From assembly GCA_039583875.1 (NCBI GenBank), contig CM077151.1, positions 118,273,519-118,337,518 on the forward strand: 64,000 nt of DNA. Reading direction: 5' to 3'. This document shows, in pieces, positions 46,667-57,108 of the stretch. This DNA is from Platanthera guangdongensis (lineage: Eukaryota > Streptophyta > Magnoliopsida > Asparagales > Orchidaceae). A program made the position numbers and the translations under genes. Position 1 is the stretch's first letter; each line of letters begins with the position of its first letter. The notes below the pieces were generated by a model, which ran no database searches, was not told the origin of the DNA, and worked only from the letters and a program-made list of their open reading frames with translations.

Positions 46667-48560
46667 TTATCCATTCAGTATAAGGGTTAAAGCTTTGGGA
46701 TGAAGGACCCTAGTATTGGATTTTGATTTACCCTTGAAAGAATTTCCAAAGCTCTGATCTCTGTTCGACGATCGTTGAGCTGCGTTCGACGATCTTGGGT
46801 CAGATCGTCGAGCTCCGTTCAACGGTCGACTGTGGCAGAGTTCAGGAATTAGAGATCGTCGACCTGAGTTCGACGATTTTGCCTGAGATCGTCGATCTGC
46901 GTTCGACGATCGTCGAGCTCCGTTCGACGATTTCTGCTGGAACTTGGTTTTCTTAGGCAGATCAGAATTTTTCCTAGCTACCTCTACAACTCCATTCCCT
47001 TTATCAGAAATAAACTTAATGGGGTTGTTAGAAACTATAGGTTGGCTGGTGGATGAAGCAACCAAGCCCAGTGTACTATTAAATCTAGATTTCACTCTGC
47101 TTGTGATGTCCATTAGCTTGATGCTCTCCCATTAAGGGATTCTTCAAGCTTTTTGGCCTCTGACAGCCACTTTTCAGTGAAGCTATCTGCTCCCTACATC
47201 ACTCCAACTCCTCAGAGAGATTTGAGGTTTTCTGATTTTAAGGAACTGTGTTCAGACAATTGTTTTTTGAGAGAGATAATTTCCTTCTCAGATTTTAATA
47301 AGTCTAAGGGCAGTGCTTTAAATTCATACTTAAAGTCCTCAGAATTGAAATCAAAAGAACTAATTACATGTTCTCTTCAAGTTGAGTCTCTGGGTCTGAC
47401 TCTGAATCTTCTGCATCAGAATTGTGTGAGAGGCATTGATTGCCATCATGCAGAACTCCTTCTCTTCAGCATCATCTTCATCATCACTTGAGCTTGATGA
47501 AGCTTCTGATTCCTCTTCAGTCTCACTCCAAGATTCAGCAACAAATCCCTTCCTTGTGTGTTTGTTCTTGCTTGAGGAGGGTTTGCCATTGCTACTCTTC
47601 TTGAAGTCTTTATCTTTTCTTCTTTCTCTCTTATCCTTTCTGTCCTTGTTTTTGTTCTCTGGGCAGTCAGGCACAATGTGGCCTGATTTCCTGCAACCAA
47701 AGCAGACAATTTCTTTATTGTTTGATTTATCATACCTTGGCTTGTCATGATCTTTGTATGATCTCTTCCTGAAGTCCTTTCTGGCCATCTTGTAAAATAT
47801 TTTGGCCAGCAGACTAAGTAGGTCATCATTGCCTGGGATTTTATCTTAAGGCTGATCTTCAGTGGCTTTGAAAGCTATAGACTTCTCTTTTCTTGTGGCT
47901 GGTGAGGCAGCCTTCTGCTCTTCTTCTCTATTTTGATGAGCAGCTCATAAGATTTGAGCTTGCCCAAGAGAGCTTCTGTGGTGATCTCATTCAGACCTCT
48001 GGCATCCTTGATTGGCCAGATCTTGAGTCCCAAGTGCTTGGGAAGCGCATTAGGATTTTATAATTTAGCTCAGTCAATGAGATCTCTTTATCCAGAGTCT
48101 TCAGTTCATTGACTATCAGACTGAGCCTGTTATACATTTCAGCTACTGGCTCAGCTTCTCCTTTCTTGAAATTCTCATATTGGGATATGAGGTGAGATCT
48201 TCTGTCTTTTCTTTCATCAGCAGATCCTGAGACTATTTCAGATAACTTGTCCAGATTTCCTTTGCTGAGTTGCATTCAGCTACCTTCTGGAAAATGTCAT
48301 CAGACATAGTCTGGGCTAAGATGTTCACAGCCTTTGCATCTGCTACCTTCCACTTCTTGATCTCTGCATCTGTTCCTGAAGGAGGTGGAATAGCATTTGT
48401 ACTTGCGTTCTCTGGAGGTCTTGGACAAACTGTCAAAACAGAATTAAAAATGTCCTCATCAATAGAATTCATGTAGAGTCTAATCCTTGCCTTCCAAAGT
48501 GCAAACTTAGACAGATACACACTGGAGGTCTAGTGCTAGCATAATCTTTGTTTGGGCCAT
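46667..48560 (-). pseudogene. Sirevirus B gag
   Basis: The start is likely ATG at 48560, with an early frameshift. UBN2-type gag: FALWKARIRLYMNSIDEDIF and QTMSDDIFQKVAECNSAKEI (48520-48233), NFKKGEAEPVAEMYNRL and LNYKILMRFPSTWD (48275-47991), a zinc knuckle CFGCRKSGHIVPDC and Lys/Arg- then Ser/Glu-rich segments (47788-47360), and a C-terminal part (47113-46667). The last holds repeated SSNGARRS/SSNADRRS peptides encoded by the palindromic words. Broken by several frameshifts. Confidence 0.9.
46755..46935. repeat. Palindromic words inside gag coding sequence
   Basis: Six units of the same ATCGTCGAnCTnnGTTCGACGAT word as in the LTR. Here they are read as a repeated Ser-Asn-Arg peptide. The clearest are at 46855-46878 and 46889-46912. 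Confidence 0.92.
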
Positions 48561-48672
48561 GTTTTATGAAGAAAAATTCTAATAACAAAATCTACAACAA
48601 GCAGATCTAAATAGGAATCTTTGGGTTCAGGTGTTAGTCTGTGCAACCACCAAGGTGTGGTATGTTTAACCA

Positions 48673-48690
48673 CCTGGCTCTGATATCAAT
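48673..48690 (-). other. Sirevirus B primer binding site (tRNA-iMet type)
   Basis: The minus strand reads ATTGATATCAGAGCCAGG directly after the LTR. This is complementary to the end of initiator tRNA-Met except for one base (the family has TGGTATCAGAGCC). Confidence 0.88.
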
Positions 48691-49430
48691 TGAAAGTGCG
48701 AGTTAGATCTGATATACTCTAGAGGGGGGGGGGGTGAATAGAGTATGGTGCTTGCTAAAACTTTTACAACAGTTGTTGTATTCTAGTGTGAACAGGAAGC
48801 AAATAGTAAATCTAACCACAGAATAATCACAATCTACAAAAGAAACTAATCACAAGCCACAGCCAGAAACAAAAAGAAACACAAGCAACAGAAGACAGAA
48901 GGAGCTATAGTGGTTCCCCTAAACTTGGGTACATCCACTCTTCTACCACTCTAGGTAGGAATCCACTGCAGGATGAGTTGATCAGGTGTCCTGGGCACAA
49001 TGAGCTTTTGATAAGGTGCTCATAAACCAAACCAGATTTTTTGATCAAGTGTCTTGCACAATGAGCTTTTGATAAGTTTGCTCAAAAACCAAACACAAAA
49101 CTTTTGAAGGAGTTTGAAAAACCCTTTACAAAGGTGGGGATGAGAGAGTGATGGAAGTCTTCTTTTTCAATCACAGTGAGAAGACATGTGTATTAAGTGA
49201 TGTTGTCAAAGTCCCCCCCCTAAAGGCAGGGGTGATAGGTAGTGTCACAAAATGAAGCTTGTGAGTTAGGAGTGATGATGGCCTTCAGAAGATTGATCTC
49301 TTTTAGTCTGGTGTCTGAATGTCTTTGAGACAACAACTGCAAACGTGAGATGGTGTGGAGTTTCTGAAGGTGATGTTGCTTGAATCTAATCTGAATAAAA
49401 GAGATCTGAGACTTCAGCTGGTGATCTCTT
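48691..49430 (-). repeat. Sirevirus B 5' LTR, cut by gap
   Basis: Matches the 3' LTR from 38124. The first ~500 bp align closely. From about 49200 to the gap the match becomes patchy with many small deletions and re-ordered words, which may be assembly error. Confidence 0.9.
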
Positions 49431-49930
49431 NNNNNNNNNNNNNNNNNNNNNNNNNNNNNNNNNNNNNNNNNNNNNNNNNNNNNNNNNNNNNNNNNNNNNN
49501 NNNNNNNNNNNNNNNNNNNNNNNNNNNNNNNNNNNNNNNNNNNNNNNNNNNNNNNNNNNNNNNNNNNNNNNNNNNNNNNNNNNNNNNNNNNNNNNNNNNN
49601 NNNNNNNNNNNNNNNNNNNNNNNNNNNNNNNNNNNNNNNNNNNNNNNNNNNNNNNNNNNNNNNNNNNNNNNNNNNNNNNNNNNNNNNNNNNNNNNNNNNN
49701 NNNNNNNNNNNNNNNNNNNNNNNNNNNNNNNNNNNNNNNNNNNNNNNNNNNNNNNNNNNNNNNNNNNNNNNNNNNNNNNNNNNNNNNNNNNNNNNNNNNN
49801 NNNNNNNNNNNNNNNNNNNNNNNNNNNNNNNNNNNNNNNNNNNNNNNNNNNNNNNNNNNNNNNNNNNNNNNNNNNNNNNNNNNNNNNNNNNNNNNNNNNN
49901 NNNNNNNNNNNNNNNNNNNNNNNNNNNNNN
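49431..49930. other. Assembly gap (500 N)
   Basis: Exactly 500 unknown bases, a usual placeholder length, so the true gap size is unknown. Any protein shown running through it is meaningless. Confidence 0.99.
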
Positions 49931-50137
49931 CCAGCAGACACTGAAAGTCTTGCGATATAAAACTCCATCCTTCAGCAGGTAGTACGTTGATTTGAATCTA
50001 GTATGCTTCTTGCCGAGTTCCATCACGGTAACTGTCCTGATGCCAAAAAGGTGATGAAATGGGTCCATCCACGACCTCTGCTGGCATACTTCCATGAGTT
50101 CCCCTTCCTCTATAGACGGTTTGAAGAGTTCCGTCAC
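49931..50137 (-). pseudogene. Tat-lineage pol spacer (RNase H-integrase linker), inverted
   Basis: The minus strand reads RSWMDPFHHLFG, then KSTYYLLKDGVLYRKTFS. This is the conserved Tat/Retand stretch just before the integrase zinc domain. It points opposite to the integrase that begins right after it on the plus strand. Confidence 0.75.
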
Positions 50138-51101
50138 TGTTCCCCCGGCTCGAGGGCCATGCTTGGCGAGTTGGAGTTCGCCCCCCTTCAGCTCCTTCCG
50201 CCCAGAGGTTGCGGACCATCACAGCTCCCTGGCCATTCGCTATATGGGGACTAGATCTGGTGGCCCCTTTCCCCAACAAGTGGCCAAAGGAAATTCCTGT
50301 TAGTCATGGTGGACTACTTTTCGAAGTGGCTGGAGGTGAAGGCGTTGGCTAAGGTAACCCTCGCAGGTGGTCAAGAATTTCGTATGGGGGGAGATCATCT
50401 GCCGGCATGGGTTGCCCTAGCCATTGTGACAGATAACAGACCACAATTTGCAAGCAGAGAATTCGTGGATTTCTGCATTCGTTTGGGAATAGATCTCCGC
50501 TTTGCCTCTATTCATCATCCACTGAGTAATGGACAGGTCGAAGCGGCTAATAAGGTCATTGTCAATCTATTGAAGAAAAAAGTGGAGAATTTGAGAGGAA
50601 GCTGGGTGGAGCAGCTACCTTCAGTATTGTGGGCCTTGAGGACCACACCAAACACAGCCACGGGGAAACCCGTTTAAGCTCTCTCATGGCTCAGAGGTTG
50701 TCATACCTATCGAGTTTGAGGTCACATCACCAAGAGTAGCAGTTGCAAGGGAAGGAGCCGAAGGATGGAGAGCAGAGAACGAAGAAGTACAGAGACTCTC
50801 ATTGGATCTCATGGAGGAGCTCCGGGATTGGCGATGGTCCGACAGGAGGAGGTCAAGCGCCGGATGGCAAGGTACTTCGACAAGCATATAAGGATCAGGC
50901 AGTTTGAGAAAGGATATCTGGTCCTGAAAAAGGTAAGATGCAGCGGGTATAGGGGCCTCCGTAGGGAAGCTTAACCCCAATTGGAGGGTCCTTTTGTAGT
51001 AAAAGAAGTCTTAAGTCAGGAGGGTACCACCTCTAGGATTTGGACGGGTATCCCTCCAGCGAGCCCGAGTGGTGATGATTTAAAGAGATTTTACCCGTAG
51101 C
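50138..51101 (+). pseudogene. Tat-lineage integrase
   Basis: The plus strand reads FAPLQLLPP (after the lost CxxC), then TITAPWPFAIWGLDLVAPFP (first Asp), LVMVDYFSKWLEVKALAKVT, AIVTDNRPQFAS (second Asp), HHPLSNGQVEAANKVI (Glu), and WVEQLPSVLWALRTTPNTAT. The C-terminal tail ends in a frame reading DDLKRFYP-like and a stop at 51098-51100. Frameshifts at about 50270, 50675 and after 50900. Ty3/gypsy, Tat (Retand-like) lineage. Confidence 0.9.
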
Positions 51102-51230
51102 ACTCTATCCATCGCACCTTTTTATTATCATTATACAATGCTTATCATTCTGATGTGCTCTTTTGATGCGATGAAAGTGTGGGTGACCTTTGTAAGGCAC
51201 CTGGGGCAAGATGATTTGTAGAGGAGATTT
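51102..51230 (+). other. Tat 3' UTR before tandem array
   Basis: Short non-coding stretch after the pol stop. Confidence 0.6.
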
Positions 51231-52330
51231 GGAGAGGAGACCCCAGGAGACTAGATGACCAGGGTCCCATCTAGCTGGTAGGGTTGTAGGCTCACTCGGT
51301 GGTTGGAGGAGATTTGGAGAGGAGACCCCGAGCAGACCCGCTGACCAGGCTCCCATCAAGCTGGCAGGGTTGTAGGTTCACTCGGTGGTTGGAGGAGTTG
51401 CGGAGAGGAGACCCCGAGTAGACCCGCTGACTAGGCTCCCATCAAGCTGGCAGGGCCGTAGGCTCACTCGATGGTTGGAGGAGTTTTGGAGAGGAGACCC
51501 CGAGCAGACCCGCTGACCAGGCTCCCATCTAGCTGGCAGGGCTGTAGGCTCACTCAGTGGTTGGAGGAGATTTGGAGAGGAGACCCCGAGCAGACCCGCT
51601 GACCAGGCTCCCATCTAGCTGGCAGGGCTGTAGGCTCACTCGGTGGTTGGAGGAGATTTGGAGAGGAGACCCCGAGTAGACCCGCTGACCAGGCTCCCAT
51701 CTAGTTGCCAGGGCTGTAGGCTCACTCGGTGGTTGGAGGAGATTTGGAGAGAGAGACCCGAGCAGCCCACTGACCAGGCACCCATCTAGCTGACAGGGTT
51801 GTAGGCTCACTCGGTGGTTGGAGGTGTTGCGGAAAGGAGACCCCGAGCAGACCCACTGACCAGGCTCCCATCAAGATGGCAGGGCTGTAGGCTCACTCGG
51901 TGGTTGGAGGTGTTGCGGAGAGGAGACCCCGAGAAGACCCGCTGACCAGGATCCCATCAAGCTGGCAGGGTTGTAGGCTCACTCGGTGGTTGGAGGTGTT
52001 GCGGAGAGGAGACCCTCAGCAGACCCGCTGACCAGGCTCCCATCAAGCTGGCAGGGCTGTAGGCTCACTCGTGGTTGGAGGTGTTGCGGAGAGGAGACCC
52101 CGAGCAGACCCGCTGACCAGGCTCCCATCAAGCTGGCAGGGATGTAGGTTCACTCGGTGGTTGGAGGAGTTGCGCAGAGGAGACCCCGAGCAGACCCGCT
52201 GACCAGGCTCCATCACGCTGGCAGGGCCGTAGGCTCACTCGGTGGTTGGAGGAGTTTTGGAGAGGAAACCCCGAGCAGACCCCTGACCAGGCTCCCCATC
52301 TAGCTGGCAGGGCTGTAGACTCACGCGAGG
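51231..52330 (+). repeat. 86-bp tandem repeat array in Tat 3' UTR
   Basis: About 12-13 head-to-tail units. GGAGACCCCG recurs at 51321, 51407, 51493, 51579 and 51665, exactly 86 bp apart. Unit text: GGAGACCCCGAGCAGACCCG, CTGACCAGGCTCCCATC, AGCTGGCAGGGCTGTAGGC, TCACTCGGTGGTTGGAGGAG. Divergence of a few changes per unit. The ORFs across it are repeat artefacts. Confidence 0.97.
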
Positions 52331-52954
52331 GGGCAAGACTAAGTGTAATAAATCGCATGGGAAAGATCCATGTCCATCAGAAGGTTGATAGAAAGTCCCT
52401 AGAACAGAGAGCCAGGAAAGAATATCCCTGGTCGGCACTCGCAATGGGTGGTCTCGCACCTGGCGGGAGGACCTTCCTTATTCCAGGCACAAGTGAGCCT
52501 TAGAAGGCGGAACCGGGCGAGCGAGACGGCTGGTCTCCAGGGATTCCGGCACGGGATAATCTTGCGGCGAGGCGAGCGCTAACAGTGGGCGGTAATTAAA
52601 ATAGGGGCGAAGAGCGATAAAAATTACCTCGCGCTGGCTATTAAGCGAGATAGCAGACGATAAAAGCAGCGATTAAACAACGTCCAAAAAATAGTCTCAT
52701 GCTTTTGGCTAGCTGCTAAGCGAGATGGCAGAAGATCAATGCGGCAATTAAAATAACATTTAAAAAGTTGCCTCTGACTAACTATTACACAAGACGCCCA
52801 AAGAGGGAAGCGACAATTAGTATATAAAAAGTTTTAAACAAAATATCCATAAAGCAGGAACACCTCGCTCTCCTTTTTCAAGGAAGTGTCTACCAGAACC
52901 CTAGTACTAGACAAAAGAAGGTGGGGAAGAGAAGTCACTGCAGTGGCTGTTACG
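52331..52954. other. Tat 3' region between array and antisense gene
   Basis: GC-rich then AT-rich; no ORF. Contains two loose copies of a ~120-bp segment (GCTGCTAAGCGAGATGGCAG and GGCTATTAAGCGAGATAGCAG, about 52635 and 52710). Confidence 0.5.
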
Positions 52955-54861
52955 CTACTCGCTGTCAGAGGAAGAGCTGCCGTCTGTCTCGCCGTATAAG
53001 CGGGGGACCAGGTCGCGGACGGTCACCGTCTCTGCATCCTCGCGCACCACTCCCAGCTCCTTCATCATCTTGAGGACAACCTCCGCCGTCTTGATATTTG
53101 AGTCCCGGTAGATGGCGTCCACCTCATCTATGGAATAGCGGGAAGGAACGGGAAATTGATCCAGTGGGGGGTGTCGCGCTGCTCCGGAGGCGGAGATTTT
53201 CGGCTTCAACTTCTTGTTCTCCCCTCCAGCTCCTCACTACGCGAGCTCATTCTGTTGGCCGTCTCGGCATCCTGTAGGAGGAGGGCAAGTGAGGGACTAT
53301 AAGAAGCAAGAGTAAGACTAGCAAATCAACGGTAAGGAGACTTACCACGCCACCCTGGCTCTGCGCGAGGAGGTTGTCGGCAACAAGCAACCGCTTCTCC
53401 AGGTCGAGGGACTTTTCCCGCTCCGCGGCGAGACCGGCCTCCGCCTCCTTCCATTTCCTGTTGTTGAAAACGAGGCGGCGCGAGACTCAGTGCGCGAGCT
53501 CGAGGGAGCAAAACTGAGAGTGGGCACTTTTTAGAATGAGGTCCCGCGATGCCTCATTATCTGCGGGCTCGGAGCCAAGACCGCCATACAACCCAAACCC
53601 TAAGGAGAAGGCATGACTGGTGGGGGGGGTCCTGTTCCTTCCAGGAAGGGAGAAGGGTAGACACCGACACACAGTTGGAATCTTGGTCCCATATGAGAAC
53701 TGACTCGTCGGCGTCATCATCTGTCACAAGCCCCATATTATAATTAGGGTGTGAGGGGGGAGTCGGGCGGCTGGACGAACCAGTCTCGCTAGGAGGGAGC
53801 TGAGAGGGCTGAACATGGCCACGGGCAGCTGGCTCTGAAGAGACCGTCTCGCGGGCGGGCGAGACGGGTCATCGCGGAGGCGAGGGAGACGATAGAGTGA
53901 TGGGGGAAAGGGACCCCGCTGGCTCATCTCTTTCCTTTGCAGATTTTTCCTTTTTGAAGGACACTGACTTTTTCTTCTTCTTGGGGCTGAGGCGAGATGT
54001 ATCCTCGCCCGCGGGCCTTTTCTTGGTGGCAGGTGTCAGCGTGTCTTTCGCGGCCTCCGCCGCCATACTCGCCAAAGCGAGAGCTCGGTTACTTTGGTAG
54101 GCGGGATGGACGGGGACGGTCCTCTCTCCTAGATAAGATGACAGTCAGCGGGGAGTAAGAATTTACAAGGATAAGAAGGAAGAAAGAAGCGTACCTTCGC
54201 CAGGGAAGACGGCGGGAGCGAGTCAAGGTCTCGCCGAAGATATTGGACTTCAAAATTCTTCCCTGCGAAGAAATCGCAGAGGTCTTTCTCGGCACCCCCC
54301 ACCTTGGGGTGTCTAATAGCATTCGGCAGGAGATACGGGGGCGAGAGGGATACCTCCCAGATCCCCGCGGATGAAAATGAAAAGCATCAGCCAGTGGTGG
54401 TTCTTGTTCGGCGTCTCGCACACTTTCAGGCCTTGGCCTGTGAAATAAGAGATGTCGTCGTCCTTGACGTGGTAGATAAATAGCTTGCGGAAGGCAGTTA
54501 AACTAAACTCAATACGCTCTCGCCGCAGGTAGCAGGCAAAAGCGATCAGCATGGAGATGGCGTTGTAGTTGAATTGGGCCGGGACGACCCCAAAGTACTT
54601 CAGCACTAGCTTGACCTCCGGCCAGAGGGAAAGCCACAGCCTCGCCTCGAAGTGCGAGACGGGGAAGGCCATCTCATTGGGGTAGAAGGTGTTGATGCAC
54701 TCGCCAACTTTGGCGGCGAGACAGATAGCCGTCGACAGATACTCGCTGGCGAAACGAGCGTGGTCTTCCTCTGGCAGTCTGCCGAGAGGGAAGTCATGGT
54801 CCACGAAGCGCTTTCGGCAACAGCTGCGCCCCTCGCCCTCTTCCATCTTTTTCTTTACCAT
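52955..54861 (-). pseudogene. Tat antisense gene (Transposase_28 / putative gypsy-type transposon protein)
   Basis: Runs opposite to pol, between pol and 3' LTR, as the extra antisense ORF of Grande-like Tat elements does. Exon 1 (54861-about 54197): FPVSHFEARLWLSLWPEVKL, LKYFGVVPAQFNYNAISMLI, LTAFRKLFIYHVKDDDISYF and KNHHWLMLFIFIRGD, matching the plant Transposase_28 domain. It is followed by AAG/GTACGC. Exon 2 (54130-about 53700): a KKKKK-containing basic stretch. Exon 3: an E/L/K coiled coil (WKEAEAGLAAEREKSLDLEK) ending in GTAAGT at 53347. Exon 4 from CTACAG at 53274 to the stop at 52955. Lesions: a frameshift at about 54335, a TGA at 53869, and a one-base loss at about 53222. Product likely nuclear; role unknown. 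Confidence 0.78.
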
Positions 54862-55055
54862 GACTGCGAGAAAGCTAAATGAGGGAGAGGACGGTTCAGA
54901 GAGAGACGCATTGCGAAGGGGAACGGAACCGCTATCAAAGAAAACGGCTTAGAATAAATAAAGCAGAGGGCCGGGTTGAGATATTTATAAGGATAGGAAA
55001 AGAGGGGAATAGGCGGCAAAGTCAGGCGGCGGAAATGAGAGGACACCCACTTTCG

Positions 55056-55118
55056 TTTTTTTTTTCTCTCTCTCTCTCTCCATATCTCACACTCTCCCTA
55101 TCACACACTCTCTCTAGA
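55056..55118. repeat. Poly-T/(CT)n tract
   Basis: T(10) then CT repeats, with more CT-rich DNA to 55118. About 200 bp upstream of the antisense gene start, so possibly its promoter or leader. Confidence 0.8.
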
Positions 55119-55349
55119 ACTCAAGAGGCGGGGCGTCGCAGCATTCTTTTCGAGGCAAGCCATCATTACATGACTAATAGAATAATAGCTAATCATGACA
55201 ATAATGAAAAGACGGCGTGATATGACCAATGCATTACCAAAAGTTTAAAATAGATCGTCCCGCAGAAGGGAACATCTTGCCCAAATAAGTTTATACAAAC
55301 ACAACATAATCAAACAACGAAATTGACAGACAAGATCCGAGAAGGCGAG

Positions 55350-55993
55350 ATTGACTGCGACATTTAGTTCCGCACCCACCTGCCAGCGGCCATCTTTACC
55401 TCCCGCACATGGAGGCTGCCGGAAGCTGAAAGCGCGAGCAGCGATCACGGCGCGGCGCGCGAGACGAAGATGTTCGTCAGTCTCGTTAAGATGGCTTGGG
55501 GGTCGGTCCCGTCTAGTACCCCGTCCGCTTCCGTCCTGGCGGAAAGGCGGTGATAATTTGCTTCTATCCACTCCATGCGCCGTCGGAGGCTTGCTTCTCC
55601 AGCTCCATCTCGCGGATTATGTGCGTATATTTACGAAACATGCTGGCCATCCTCCGCTTCAATTCCAGGGGTCCATGGGATCACCCAGTAGTCCTCGATC
55701 TCGCCTGATGAGGAAGAGGCGAGAGGGAGACGCGGAGCTTCTTCAGTATCGGAATCAAATTGACACCTGCGGAAATAGCGAGAGATCACAAGCAAGGATG
55801 ATCCCGCGCGAGTCGGATAAAAAAGGCAAATTAACAAAGGGCCAGAAGGAAGAGATCTTACTGGGGATGCGGGTTCCCCACCACTCGCGAGAGGTTTTCT
55901 CTCTGCGAGGGGGGGGGAGGCCGCCTTGGGTAGTCGTGCGCTGGGAACTTGGTTTATATTATTGGAGGATTGCAGGCGCAGGCGAATCAGCAA
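55350..55993 (-). pseudogene. Possible second antisense exons of the Tat element
   Basis: 55993-55863 is open and ends at a GTAAGATC donor. A CCGCAG acceptor at 55769 opens an acidic exon (FDSDTEEAPRLPLASSSSGE, DYWVIPWTPGIEAEDG) ending in TAA at 55631. The same frame continues as EANYHRLSARTEADGVL, then AILTRLTNIFVSRAAP. Coding-like composition and clean splice consensus, but no family recognised. Confidence 0.4.
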
Positions 55994-56299
55994 AGCTTCC
56001 CTGAAAGAGCGTAGTCAGCAGGCGAGACCAGAGAAGGGAAAGAATAATGTGATTACCTGCTTCTCTCCGGAAGAAGCGAATTGTTGTCTGTTGCAGGGGC
56101 AGAGGATTGCACCCGCCGAGAGAGGGGGGCAGGCGCTTTTGTCCTTTTTAGGCGAGCGGGCGAAGAGGCTAAGGGAGTGCACCCCATATCCGGGAAAAGG
56201 GCGTCCGTGCTGGCTTTGTTTTGCCTCGCACAATCGCGAGACGCTCGCGGAAAATTTGACTGTGAGACATTCCGAAGGAGAAGAGCTGAAGGATAAAAG

Positions 56300-57105
56300 T
56301 TCCAAGTGAAGACTGGGATCTCATATTAATAGGCCCCATAAGGGGGGGCACCAAAGATTCTCATAAGGAGTCCTATCATCGCGAGTCACGTTGGACTATC
56401 TTTCTGAGGTTAGGGCAACTCGAAAAGAGCGGGGATTGTGTACAACCTTACGCTCGCGAGAGGTGACCCCGCAAACATGGAAGGAGGACTAGCGAGATTG
56501 GAGGAGGCCCACCTACAAGAGGCGAGAGGTAGGGACAGTCCACGAGATAGGCGAGACCTCTTTAGGGCAGACCTCCTGGTGGGGCGAGATGGCCCACCAG
56601 CGAGAGGCTGGCGAGACGACGGGGTGGTCGTCCCGCCTTGCGGTTCTTTCCCCACTCGCCACATGTGAAAAGAGATGTCTTTACCTTTTAACCTCCAAGG
56701 ATTTTACCTTTGTGTCCCAGGTATTTTTACACTTCTTCCACTGGAGGTCTGCGTATAGCCCTCCAGAACAGCAGAGTTTGGCTGTTGGCAGACCCGGGCC
56801 AGGGTGTTTTGGTCATTTCAGGTTGATTCAGAAGTGATATTTGTAGATTAGATTCAGAGGCCTATAAATAGACCTATAAGGTTCCAGAGAAAGAGTTGTT
56901 GAACCTTTCCACTATCTTCCTCACAGGCACCTACTCAGCACTAGCTAGGGAGGGGAAGACTTTTAGTTCTTCCGGGTAAGAGGTGGGACCCTCCAAGATG
57001 GCCCCACGGTCTTCTTCAGTCACTGACTCTCGTCAGGAGGGTAGCGCAGGAGAGTACGTGTGGGCTGCATCCTTTTCGAATTTAGAGGATCAAAAGCTGG
57101 TTCCA
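56300..57105 (+). repeat. Probable Tat 3' LTR (ends approximate)
   Basis: Contains a clear TATA box (56863-56870) with a leader-like stretch. A G-run candidate polypurine tract, ATAAGGGGGGG, is at 56338-56348; an alternative LTR start is TGTGAAAAGAG at 56664. The right end is probably near TTCCAACA (57108). No second LTR in the window to confirm. Confidence 0.45.
56863..56870 (+). promoter_or_regulatory. TATA box of Tat LTR
   Basis: CCTATAAATAGACC, plus strand. Confidence 0.6.
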
Positions 57106-57108
57106 ACA

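Larger units (their letters stand above)
38124..49430 (-). mobile_element. Sirevirus B (Ty1/copia), with large 3' accessory ORF
   Basis: Minus-strand element: 5' LTR from 48691 (cut by the N gap), tRNA-iMet primer site, gag, protease, integrase, RT-RNase H, a ~1-kb-codon accessory region, polypurine tract, 3' LTR 38124-39701. Gene order (integrase before RT) and the YVDDIIFGST RT place it in Ty1/copia, Sirevirus lineage. All coding parts carry lesions. It is inserted in the 3' UTR of Athila-2. The left flank is TAAGC; the right target duplication is hidden by the gap. Confidence 0.93.
53340..56660. repeat. GCGAG / CTCGC word enrichment
   Basis: The pentamer GCGAG (often GCGAGAC) or its complement appears roughly every 40-50 bases on both strands, in exons, introns and flanks (e.g. 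over ten between 56200 and 56660). Far above expectation for a 5-mer. Sequence-specific to this element in the window. Confidence 0.75.

Noticed and set aside
49220..50137. Long ORFs crossing 49431-49930
   Set aside because: They run through the N gap; only the coding-like end before the integrase is meaningful.
51231..52330. Regular repeats that could suggest a CRISPR array
   Set aside because: Units are directly adjacent 86-bp tandem copies with no unique spacers, inside a plant retrotransposon.
52955..54861. Host gene captured by the Tat element
   Set aside because: The domain and antisense position match the extra ORFs already known in Tat elements.
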